NCBI GenBank assembly: GCA_964614515.1
Contig: CAZTPJ010000082.1
Coordinates: 1-15,583, forward strand
Length of the DNA stretch: 15,583 nucleotides
From: CAZTPJ01 sp964614515
Lineage (GTDB): Bacteria > Planctomycetota > Phycisphaerae > Phycisphaerales > UBA1924
Reading direction: 5' to 3'
Positions 7,986-13,972 of this stretch are shown piece by piece. Numbering within the stretch: the stretch's first letter is position 1; each line of letters starts with the position of its first letter. The notes under the pieces were generated by a model. It searched no databases, was not told where the DNA came from, and worked only from the letters and a program-made list of their open reading frames with translations. The position numbers and the translations under genes are program-made.

Positions 7986-8564
7986 TCAGTACACCACGGC
8001 CGTGGCGGCTTCGATGGCTTCGACAACCTGTCGGACCTGGAAGGGTTTTCTGAGGAAGCCGGCGTAGCCGAGGCTCTTCATGGATTGGACCTGGCCGTCG
8101 GTGAGTTTGCCGCTCATGGCGATGATCTTGGTCATCTGCAGGTGTTCGTTGTTCCGGATCATGTCAGCGATGTTGCGAGCGTCGGTATCGCCGAGGTGAA
8201 CGTCGAGCAGAACGACGTGGGGCTTGATGCGTTCGCAGACCGCGCCGGCCTCGAAGCCCGAGGTGGCGGCGTGGACTTCGTAACTCGTCTGCTCGGTGAG
8301 GACTTTCTTGAGGACATCGACGACGTCGCGTTCATCATCAACGATGAGAACGCGAGTCTTTCCGGTATTGATGGAGTCCAGGGGTATACCGTGGGCCTTC
8401 ATAAAGGTGATGAGGCTGGATACGGGGATGCGTCGATCCTTGGACCCCGGGATGCGATATCCGGGTAAAGCCCCGGAATCGAACCACTTCGAGACGGTCC
8501 TCGGCGCGACGTTGCAGGCCTTCGCCACTTCCCCTGTCGTCAAGACTTCCTTGTCAAACGGCAT
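7986..8564 (-). CDS. Response regulator with N-terminal excisionase/MerR-type HTH
   Basis: 192-aa regulator. Residues 7-52 form a small winged-helix DNA-binding domain of the excisionase/MerR type (LTTGEVAKACNVAPRTVSKW, then the wing PGYRIPGSKDRRIPVSSL). Residues 71-188 are a receiver domain: Asp76/Asp77 (VDDE), phospho-acceptor Asp121 (VVLLDVHL), Ser151 (MSG) and Lys173 (RKPF). All key phosphorylation residues are present, so it should accept phosphate from a histidine kinase, none of which is in the window. Having the DNA-binding domain in front of the receiver is the reverse of the usual OmpR/NarL order. I chose the ATG at 8564, which has GAGG 7 nt upstream, over a TTG two codons earlier. 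The stop codon abuts that of sucD. Confidence 0.9.
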   Translation of the reverse strand: MPFDKEVLTTGEVAKACNVAPRTVSKWFDSGALPGYRIPGSKDRRIPVSSLITFMKAHGIPLDSINTGKTRVLIVDDERDVVDVLKKVLTEQTSYEVHAATSGFEAGAVCERIKPHVVLLDVHLGDTDARNIADMIRNNEHLQMTKIIAMSGKLTDGQVQSMKSLGYAGFLRKPFQVRQVVEAIEAATAVVY

Positions 8565-8898
8565 GGTCAATCCTCGAATGGTGCAGCCCGCGCGCAGCCC
8601 CTCAAAGGCGGCACATCGCGCAGAACCCTGATCGGCGGCCGAACCCTCCGGCTTGACCCTCTCGGCCCAATCGGCGCTCAGATAGGATTCTGGGACGGCG
8701 AAAAGGTGGTCGAAGTGTCGGGTCCGATTGACAACGCACCTGTATAGCGGCTAGATTGGCTCCCTCAAACGTCCTTCTCGAGGCGCGTCGGGATTGCAAC
8801 CGGCGTTCTCGGGCGGGCGAATGGTTCAATCCGTCCCCGATCGGCCTCTTGACGGCTCGCGCCCGTGAATGCCCGTATATCCTGCCAAGGAGCGCCCA
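8565..8898. other. Intergenic region between divergent regulator and HEAT genes
   Basis: 334 nt with no convincing gene. It holds the Shine-Dalgarno of the regulator (minus strand, next to 8564), a sigma70-like promoter at 8728-8757 and the Shine-Dalgarno of the HEAT gene (8887-8892). The short open frames here extend from antisense frames of the flanking genes. Confidence 0.6.
8728..8757 (+). promoter_or_regulatory. Sigma70-like promoter of the HEAT gene
   Basis: A perfect TTGACA (8728-8733) is followed after 18 nt by TAGATT (8752-8757), which matches four of six -10 consensus bases. It would give a leader of about 135 nt before the GTG at 8899. Confidence 0.5.
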
Positions 8899-11055
8899 GT
8901 GCCCAGAAAGATTCTCGCCGCCGGTTTTCTCGCCGCCTCGCTCGCGTTTAACTCCGCGGCGTTGGCCACGCAGGATGGGGCGGTTTCCAATCGTCAACTC
9001 CTGGCCGACTTCATGCACTATGTGCTGATCGATCAGCGCGAGGCCGCACAAGCCACCGGACGACTCTTGCTCGATCGCGGACTCACACCATCCGACTGGG
9101 TGAACCTCATTGAGGACTCCGGTGATGGCTCTCGCTTCGAGGAGGTCGTCATTCGGGCGCAGCGTCAAGGCGACGTCGAGGACATCGCCAATGGCATCGC
9201 CCGCCAACTCAATCAGGGGCGACTCGAACGAGTCCGAAACCCCGACGAGATCATCAAGAACATCGAGATGCTCACCGGCATGGCCCGCGGGCGCATTCTC
9301 GCCAAGGAACGGCTCAGGGCCGCGGGAGAGTACGCCCTGCCGCTCCTCCTGCAAGCGCTGCTGCATCCCAACGATGTCGAACTCAGCGCTCACACCCGCA
9401 CGCTCCTGATCGAGATGGGGCCGCAGGCCGTGCGCCCGTTGTCCGCCGCGATCCTCGGTCTTGATCCGGCCGGGCAGACCAAGGTCGCCGACATCCTCGG
9501 GCTGATCGGATACGAGACGGCCCTGCCGTTCCTCGTTGAGGTTCGTGACGCGACGCAGGCGGAGGATGTTCGCGCGGCGTGCCAGCGCGCCATCGGGCGC
9601 ATCACCTCCGCCCCCATCGCCTCCGGCGCAGCACCGTTGTATGACCAACTGGCGGAGCATTACTACGACGAGCGTCCTGAACTGACGAGTTTCCCCGGCG
9701 AAGATCACCAGTTGGTGTGGAACTTTGACCGGCGCATCGGGCTGCTGTCGGTTCCTGTGTTGACGGAAGTGTTCCACGAGGCGATGGCGATGCGACTGTG
9801 CGAACATCGCTTGTCGAACTGGAAGGATGACGCCGCGGGAACGATCGCGCTGTGGGTCGCGTCGAACCTTCGGCGTGAGATCGAACAGCCCGACGGGTAC
9901 GCAAACCCGACGTATCCCGACGCGCGGCGCGATGCGCATTTCTATGCCGTCGCCAGCGGCGCGGAAGTCTCGCAGCTCGTGCTCGCGCGGGCCATCGCCG
10001 ATCGAAATACGGCCCTGGTTCGCCGTGGCATCGCCGCGCTGCAGATGACGGCGGGCGGATCGGTGCTGTGGGAGGGCGCGACGGCCGGACGTCCACCGCT
10101 GCTCGATGCGTTGACCTATCCGAATCGCCGCGTGCGTTATGAAGCGGCGCTGGCGCTCGCCAAGGCGCAGCCGTCGCGGTCATTCGCGGGGGCGGAACGC
10201 GTCGTGCCCACGCTCGCCAGCGCGACGCGCGAGGCCGCACAGTCCTTCGCGATCGTCATCTCCGGCGAAGTCGAAGTGTATCAGGAAGTTCGACGAATCC
10301 TTGAAGGCGCTGGATACACGGTGTTGCCGCACGGCCGAAATCTCGCCGAGGTCTCCGGCCCGATGGCCGAAGTTCCCGGCGTGGACCTGATCGTGTCGAG
10401 CCTTCCGTCAGAGGCGGCGCAGCGGCTGATCGACGAAGCGTCGAGTTCGCCGGCGCTGATCGCCACGCCAATTCTGGTGCTCGTGTCGCAGCAGGGGTTC
10501 ATCGACCTGAGCCGTCAGTTTGTCGGGCATGACCGAATCTCAATCCGCCAGCAAGGCATCACGCGCGAGATGATCCTTGCGACGATCACGGATCTGGTCG
10601 AGCGTGCCTCGGGCGGGCCGATCTCCGCGGCCGAGGCCCGCGAGTATCAGACGCGGGCGCTGGCCGCATTGCGGGATATCGCCGTGGCCAGCGGCACGGT
10701 CTTCGATGTCGGCGATGCCGCCGCGCCGCTGATCCGGGCGCTGCCCGAGGTGTCGGCCGGGATGCGGCTGGATGTGGCGGAGGTGCTCTCACGCATCAAC
10801 CAAAAGCGGGCGCAGGTGGCGCTCATGGATGCGGCACTGACGGCGTCCGGCGGCGAACGCATCGCGCTGCTGGAAAAGGTCACAGGCTCGGCCAAACGCT
10901 ACGGCAATCTCCTCGATGAACGACACATCACCCAACTCGTCGCCATGGCGTCATCGGCCGCAGGTGGGAATGATGAAGCCACGGCCGCAGCCGCGCTCAT
11001 GGGCTCGCTGAACCTGCCGAATCAAAATCTGGTGCCGATGATTTTGGGAAGGTGA
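8899..11055 (+). CDS. Exported HEAT-repeat protein with degenerate receiver-like domain
   Basis: 718-aa protein starting at the GTG at 8899, chosen because AAGGAG lies 6 nt upstream and the start gives a clean signal peptide (MPRKILAAGFLAASLAFNSAALA). An ATG 30 nt earlier would add ten poorly placed residues. Residues about 140-235 are HEAT/PBS-lyase-like alpha hairpins (for example AVRPLSAAILGLDPAGQTKV), and residues about 370-440 and 580-715 look similar. Residues about 450-572 have the strand/helix rhythm of a response-regulator receiver, but the key residues are replaced: IVISGE where VDDE is expected, IVSSLPSE where the acceptor Asp would be (Ser501), and arginine/glutamine near the usual lysine. 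It is therefore a pseudo-receiver, and it is predicted outside the cytoplasm, which is odd. The role is unknown; scaffolding is likely. Confidence 0.75.
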   Translation: MPRKILAAGFLAASLAFNSAALATQDGAVSNRQLLADFMHYVLIDQREAAQATGRLLLDRGLTPSDWVNLIEDSGDGSRFEEVVIRAQRQGDVEDIANGIARQLNQGRLERVRNPDEIIKNIEMLTGMARGRILAKERLRAAGEYALPLLLQALLHPNDVELSAHTRTLLIEMGPQAVRPLSAAILGLDPAGQTKVADILGLIGYETALPFLVEVRDATQAEDVRAACQRAIGRITSAPIASGAAPLYDQLAEHYYDERPELTSFPGEDHQLVWNFDRRIGLLSVPVLTEVFHEAMAMRLCEHRLSNWKDDAAGTIALWVASNLRREIEQPDGYANPTYPDARRDAHFYAVASGAEVSQLVLARAIADRNTALVRRGIAALQMTAGGSVLWEGATAGRPPLLDALTYPNRRVRYEAALALAKAQPSRSFAGAERVVPTLASATREAAQSFAIVISGEVEVYQEVRRILEGAGYTVLPHGRNLAEVSGPMAEVPGVDLIVSSLPSEAAQRLIDEASSSPALIATPILVLVSQQGFIDLSRQFVGHDRISIRQQGITREMILATITDLVERASGGPISAAEAREYQTRALAALRDIAVASGTVFDVGDAAAPLIRALPEVSAGMRLDVAEVLSRINQKRAQVALMDAALTASGGERIALLEKVTGSAKRYGNLLDERHITQLVAMASSAAGGNDEATAAAALMGSLNLPNQNLVPMILGR

Positions 11056-11082
11056 GTCGAAGCAACGAATGAGGCCCGACGT

Positions 11083-11127
11083 CCGGAGGCTGAAGCCTCC
11101 GGCAACGATCGTGCGCCCTGACGGGCG
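11083..11127. repeat. Two adjacent palindromes after the HEAT gene
   Basis: CCGGAGGC (11083-11090) / GCCTCCGG (11095-11102) with a TGAA loop, then CGCCC (11114-11118) / GGGCG (11123-11127) with a TGAC loop. They lie between the convergent HEAT and kynA genes. There is no T run, so they are REP-like or bidirectional 3'-end hairpins rather than classical terminators. Confidence 0.5.
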
Positions 11128-11171
11128 AAGCGTTACGGGCGATGCACTGCGCAGGCGATACACCGCGCGTG

Positions 11172-11186
11172 CGATGCGAGGCATCG
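11172..11186. repeat. Short palindrome CGATGC / GCATCG
   Basis: CGATGC (11172-11177), GAG loop, GCATCG (11181-11186). It is the third hairpin in the 179-nt gap between the HEAT gene and kynA. Another weak dyad (GCCGA/TCGGC) follows near 11193-11206. Confidence 0.35.
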
Positions 11187-11234
11187 GAACGGCCGACGCT
11201 TCGGCTCGCGTTTCTCAGTCCCCGATCGATCTTC

Positions 11235-12071
11235 TCACGCCCCGATCAGCGTCCTCACCTGCCAAAGTTCCGGGAAGAAATTGTAATGGATCATCTCGCG
11301 GAGGAAGGGCACGCCCTTTGAGCCGCCGGTGCCGGGTTTGTAGCCGATGATGCGCTCGACCACTTTCACATGCCGGCAGCGCCACATCGTGAACTGCTCA
11401 TCGACATCCACGAGTTTCTCGGCCATTTCGTACGCGTCCCAGTGTGCTCGCGGATTGTCATAAATGTTCTTGAACACGGCCGTCACGGCGGCGTTCTCCG
11501 CGTGATGCGTCGAGACATCGCGTGAAAGCACCTCGGGCGGGATGGCGTGGCCCTTGCGCGAGAGGAATCGCAGGAACTCGTCATAGAGACTGGGCGCCTC
11601 CAGCGCGGCCGTGAGTTCCGCGTGGGCCTCGGGCTGATTCGCGAACTTGTCGATCAGGGCGCGATCCTTGTTGCCGAGCAGGAACTCGACGAGTCGATAT
11701 TGCACCGACTGAAAGCCCGACGCCCGCCCCAGCAGGCCGCGAAACTGCGCGTACTCGGTCGGCGTGAGCGTTTCGAGCACGGACCACTGGCTGAACAGTT
11801 GCGCCTGAACGTGCTTGACGCGGGCGAGGATCTTGAAGCACGGCTCGAGTTCATCGTGGCGAATGTGTTCGATGGCCGCACGAAGTTCGTGAATGATGAG
11901 TTTGAACCACAGTTCGGACGTTTGATGCTGGATGATGAAGAGCATCTCGTCGTGGTGGGTGGATCGCGGCTCCTGCGCGGCCAGGAGCGTGTCGAGGCAG
12001 AGATAGCCGGCGTAGGTCTGCTTGGGGTCGAGGTTGCCGTAGATGGATGGATCGAGGTCTCGGTGGGTCAT
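11235..12071 (-). CDS. kynA: Tryptophan 2,3-dioxygenase
   Basis: Haem enzyme that opens the indole ring of L-tryptophan with O2 to give N-formylkynurenine, the first step of the kynurenine route; it is cytosolic and tetrameric. The 278-aa product starts at the ATG at 12071 (MTHRDLDPSIYGN). The longer frame upstream is Arg-rich and unlike the family, and AAAGGA lies about 9 nt before this ATG. Diagnostic segments are YAGYLCLDTLLAAQ (20-33), FIIQHQTSELWFK (45-57) with the distal His49, GFQSVQYR (119-126) with the substrate-carboxylate arginine Arg126, and WRCRHVKVVERIIGYKPGTGG with the proximal haem ligand His234. The length is normal for bacterial members. No other kynurenine gene is in the window; the neighbours are unrelated. 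Confidence 0.96.
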   Translation of the reverse strand: MTHRDLDPSIYGNLDPKQTYAGYLCLDTLLAAQEPRSTHHDEMLFIIQHQTSELWFKLIIHELRAAIEHIRHDELEPCFKILARVKHVQAQLFSQWSVLETLTPTEYAQFRGLLGRASGFQSVQYRLVEFLLGNKDRALIDKFANQPEAHAELTAALEAPSLYDEFLRFLSRKGHAIPPEVLSRDVSTHHAENAAVTAVFKNIYDNPRAHWDAYEMAEKLVDVDEQFTMWRCRHVKVVERIIGYKPGTGGSKGVPFLREMIHYNFFPELWQVRTLIGA

Positions 12072-12121
12072 GTCGTGGTCCTTTGCGGGAAGGGTAGAGC
12101 GCGCGGCCCGGCGGGAGTTGC

Positions 12122-12147
12122 GCGGGCGTCGTGCGGATTGCGCCCGC
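12122..12147. repeat. Dyad between divergent kynA and methyltransferase genes
   Basis: GCGGGCG (12122-12128) / CGCCCGC (12141-12147), a perfect 7-bp dyad with a 12-nt spacer, in the 181-nt divergent gap. It could be an operator or chance in GC-rich DNA. No clear promoter boxes were seen in this gap. Confidence 0.25.
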
Positions 12148-12252
12148 CACGGCCGACCTTGCGCGAGGCGTTTGCGCGATCGGATCACGCTCAGCGCCAC
12201 GCTCGCGACATCTCGCGCCGACCGCCGATGTTCATGTCAGCAGGAGGCAACC

Positions 12253-13017
12253 ATGGCTGTGATCACGCAGGGGGCGGTGTCGGTGGATGTGGCTGGCTGC
12301 GCGGCCGTGCTGGCGGCGATGGATGACGCGTCGATGGAGCGTGCGTTGTCCCGTGCGCTGGAGATTCGTCGTCGTCGGCTGGGGCCGGATCGCGATGCGA
12401 TCATCGCGGAGATCGACCTTGCACGTCGATTGCACCGCGCGGCGCAGCAGCAGACGAATCTGCTGGCGGAGCGCGTGTATGGCGGAAGGCACCCCAAGCA
12501 CTGGCTGTGGTCATCGCACAAGGCGTTCATCGTGGATCGCGTGTGCGCGGGCGAGCGCGTGCTCGACATCGGCTGCGGCGCCAGCGCGTATCTGCTGTGG
12601 ATGGCGGAAAAGGGCGCGGAGGTCACGGCCTGTGACATGAACGCGGCGCGGATCGCGCAGGCGACGGCAATCATGGCGCACCCGCGCCTGCGGTTCGAGG
12701 TGCGCGATGTCGTGCGAGATCCGCCGTCAGAGCGGTATGACGTGGTGATCTGTTCGCATGTGATTGAGCATCTTGATGAGCCGGTGGAGATGTTGCGGGC
12801 GCTGCGGGCGTGTGCGCCGCGGCTGATTGTGGCCGTGCCGCCGATGGACAATCGGTGGGAGAAGGTGATGTATCGCGATCTTGGTCTGTTGTGGAAGGAT
12901 GATGAGGATCATCGCCGTGAATACACGCCGGAAATGCTCCGTGAACAGGTTGAGGCGGCGGGTTGGCGGGTTGTGGAGATGCACGCGGGGGTGGACATCA
13001 AGGCCGTGGCGGAGTGA
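12253..13017 (+). CDS. Class I SAM-dependent methyltransferase
   Basis: 254-aa protein from the ATG at 12253, which has a perfect AGGAGG 5 nt upstream. The first 95 residues are mostly helical (LEIRRRRLGPDRDAIIAEID...). The Rossmann methyltransferase core follows: motif I VLDIGCGAS (103-111), acidic residue Asp128 at the end of strand 2 (VTACDMN), YDVVICSHVIEHLDEP (162-177) as motif IV with the 'H-V-I-E-H-L' signature of MetW/UbiG-like enzymes, and LIVAVPP (191-197). The substrate cannot be told; the late segment (DHRREYTPEMLREQVEAAGW) is like small-molecule or glycan methyltransferases. The gene is followed 15 nt later by tag, so a shared transcript is likely, but a functional link is not evident. 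Confidence 0.9.
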   Translation: MAVITQGAVSVDVAGCAAVLAAMDDASMERALSRALEIRRRRLGPDRDAIIAEIDLARRLHRAAQQQTNLLAERVYGGRHPKHWLWSSHKAFIVDRVCAGERVLDIGCGASAYLLWMAEKGAEVTACDMNAARIAQATAIMAHPRLRFEVRDVVRDPPSERYDVVICSHVIEHLDEPVEMLRALRACAPRLIVAVPPMDNRWEKVMYRDLGLLWKDDEDHRREYTPEMLREQVEAAGWRVVEMHAGVDIKAVAE

Positions 13018-13032
13018 GGCTATCGTTGGCGC

Positions 13033-13611
13033 ATGGCGCGATGTCCCTGGGCGAAGACTGAGTTGTCGATTCGGTATCACGATGAGGAGTGGGGTGTGCC
13101 GGTGCATGAGGATGCCCGGCTGTTCGAGTTCCTGGTGCTTGAGGGTGCGCAGGCGGGGTTGAGTTGGGAGACGATTCTCAAGAAGCGGGCGCGGTATCGC
13201 GAGGTCTTCGAGGAGTTTGATGCGGCGCGGGTGTCACGGTTCTCGGCTGCGCGAGTTGAACGGCTGATGAAGGATGAGGGGATAGTCCGCAATCGGCTCA
13301 AGATCGAGAGTACGGTGAGCAACGCGAAGGCGTTCCTTCGCGTGCAGCGCGAGTTTGGATCGTTCGACGCGTATGTGTGGCGGTTTGTGGATGGAACGCC
13401 GATCGACGGGCGGCGGGGAGCAATGATGGATGTGCCGGCGAAGACGGACGTGTCGGATGCGCTGAGCAAGGACTTGAAGAAGCGGGGCTTTCGCTTCGTC
13501 GGCAGCACGATCTGCTATGCGTTCATGCAGGCGGTGGGAATGGCGAACGATCACCTGGTGACGTGCGAGCGGTATGCAAGGCTGAGACAAGCAGCCGAAC
13601 CGCACAACTAG
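13033..13611 (+). CDS. tag: DNA-3-methyladenine glycosylase I
   Basis: Base-excision repair enzyme that releases 3-methyladenine from alkylated DNA. The 192-aa product matches E. coli Tag closely. The zinc ligands are all present: Cys4 (MARCPW), His16 (YHDEEWG), His174 and Cys178 (NDHLVTC). The active-site block LEGAQAGLSWETILKKR (36-52) contains the catalytic-pocket Glu37. SDALSKDLKKRGFRFVGSTICYAFMQA (141-167) is highly conserved. The ATG at 13033 has no strong Shine-Dalgarno but gives the exact family N-terminus. It lies 15 nt downstream of the methyltransferase gene, perhaps translated from the same mRNA. The last base of its TAG stop coincides with the start of a 25-bp inverted repeat. 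Confidence 0.97.
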   Translation: MARCPWAKTELSIRYHDEEWGVPVHEDARLFEFLVLEGAQAGLSWETILKKRARYREVFEEFDAARVSRFSAARVERLMKDEGIVRNRLKIESTVSNAKAFLRVQREFGSFDAYVWRFVDGTPIDGRRGAMMDVPAKTDVSDALSKDLKKRGFRFVGSTICYAFMQAVGMANDHLVTCERYARLRQAAEPHN

Positions 13612-13645
13612 GAAGCCCGACCGTAAGGGAGGGCTGCTTGGGTGG

Positions 13646-13667
13646 CCCGCCACTCCGTGGCGGGTTT
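13646..13667 (+). terminator. Hairpin with short T run after tag
   Basis: CCCGCCAC (13646-13653) / GTGGCGGG (13657-13664), a perfect 8-bp stem with TCC loop, followed by TTT (13665-13667). It is 35 nt after the tag stop, so it may end the methyltransferase-tag transcript. The short T run makes it a moderate case. Confidence 0.5.
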
Positions 13668-13703
13668 GGGCGCGCGGATGGGGAACCAATGACCCTGCTG
13701 CGA

Positions 13704-13721
13704 CTCTCGCGGCGGCGAGAG
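13704..13721. repeat. Palindrome CTCTCGC / GCGAGAG
   Basis: Perfect 7-bp stem (13704-13710 with 13715-13721) around GGCG, with partial outer pairing of CTGC (near 13696) and GCAG (near 13731). It lies inside the 236-bp inverted-repeat segment. Confidence 0.45.
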
Positions 13722-13821
13722 GCTGCGGCAGATCGTGGGTTTGCGGCGTCACGGAGGGCGTGCGGGAGCGTGCGGGTGACGATGAAGAGGCTGGATTGGA
13801 TTTTGCGTGTTCCCGCTTCCA

Positions 13822-13945
13822 AGCCCTCCCTCACGGTCGGGCTTCCTGCTTGACGTGCCATCGAAGTCGCCAGAGGCGACTTCGATGCTTCCTGCGATGG
13901 CGTGTCATGGTCAGCCCGAGCACGGGCAAGCCTGACGGCTTGCCC
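13822..13945. repeat. Three-palindrome repeat unit downstream of lysC
   Basis: The unit has three parts. P1 is AGCCCTCCC...GGTCGGGCT (13822-13843). P2 is CATCGAAGTCGCC / GGCGACTTCGATG, a perfect 13-bp stem with AGA loop (13859-13887). P3 is GGGCAAGCC / GGCTTGCCC with TGAC loop (13924-13945). The same order recurs in the array at 15251-15583. P3 lies 28 nt after the lysC stop on the minus strand and could also stabilise or end that transcript. Confidence 0.8.
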
Positions 13946-13972
13946 ACGCCACGCGCGGAGCCTTGGGGCTTC

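Larger units (their letters stand above)
13611..13846. repeat. 236-bp segment bounded by 25-bp inverted repeats (REPIN/MITE-like)
   Basis: The left end (13611-13635) starts GGAAGCCCGACCGT and continues AAGGGAGGGCT. The right end (13822-13846) is its inverse complement with one base changed (A to G). Between them lie two more hairpins. No transposase and no target-site duplication are visible. The layout matches paired REP sequences. Confidence 0.55.

Noticed and set aside
8602..9939. 445-codon open frame on the minus strand over the HEAT gene
   Set aside because: The plus-strand frame has a signal peptide, a good Shine-Dalgarno and repeat structure over its whole length. The minus frame has none of these.
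12072..12200. 43-codon upstream extension of kynA
   Set aside because: Arg/Ala-rich with no family similarity; family similarity starts just after the ATG at 12071.
12043..12252. 70-codon upstream extension of the methyltransferase
   Set aside because: It overlaps the start of kynA, while a perfect AGGAGG precedes the ATG at 12253.
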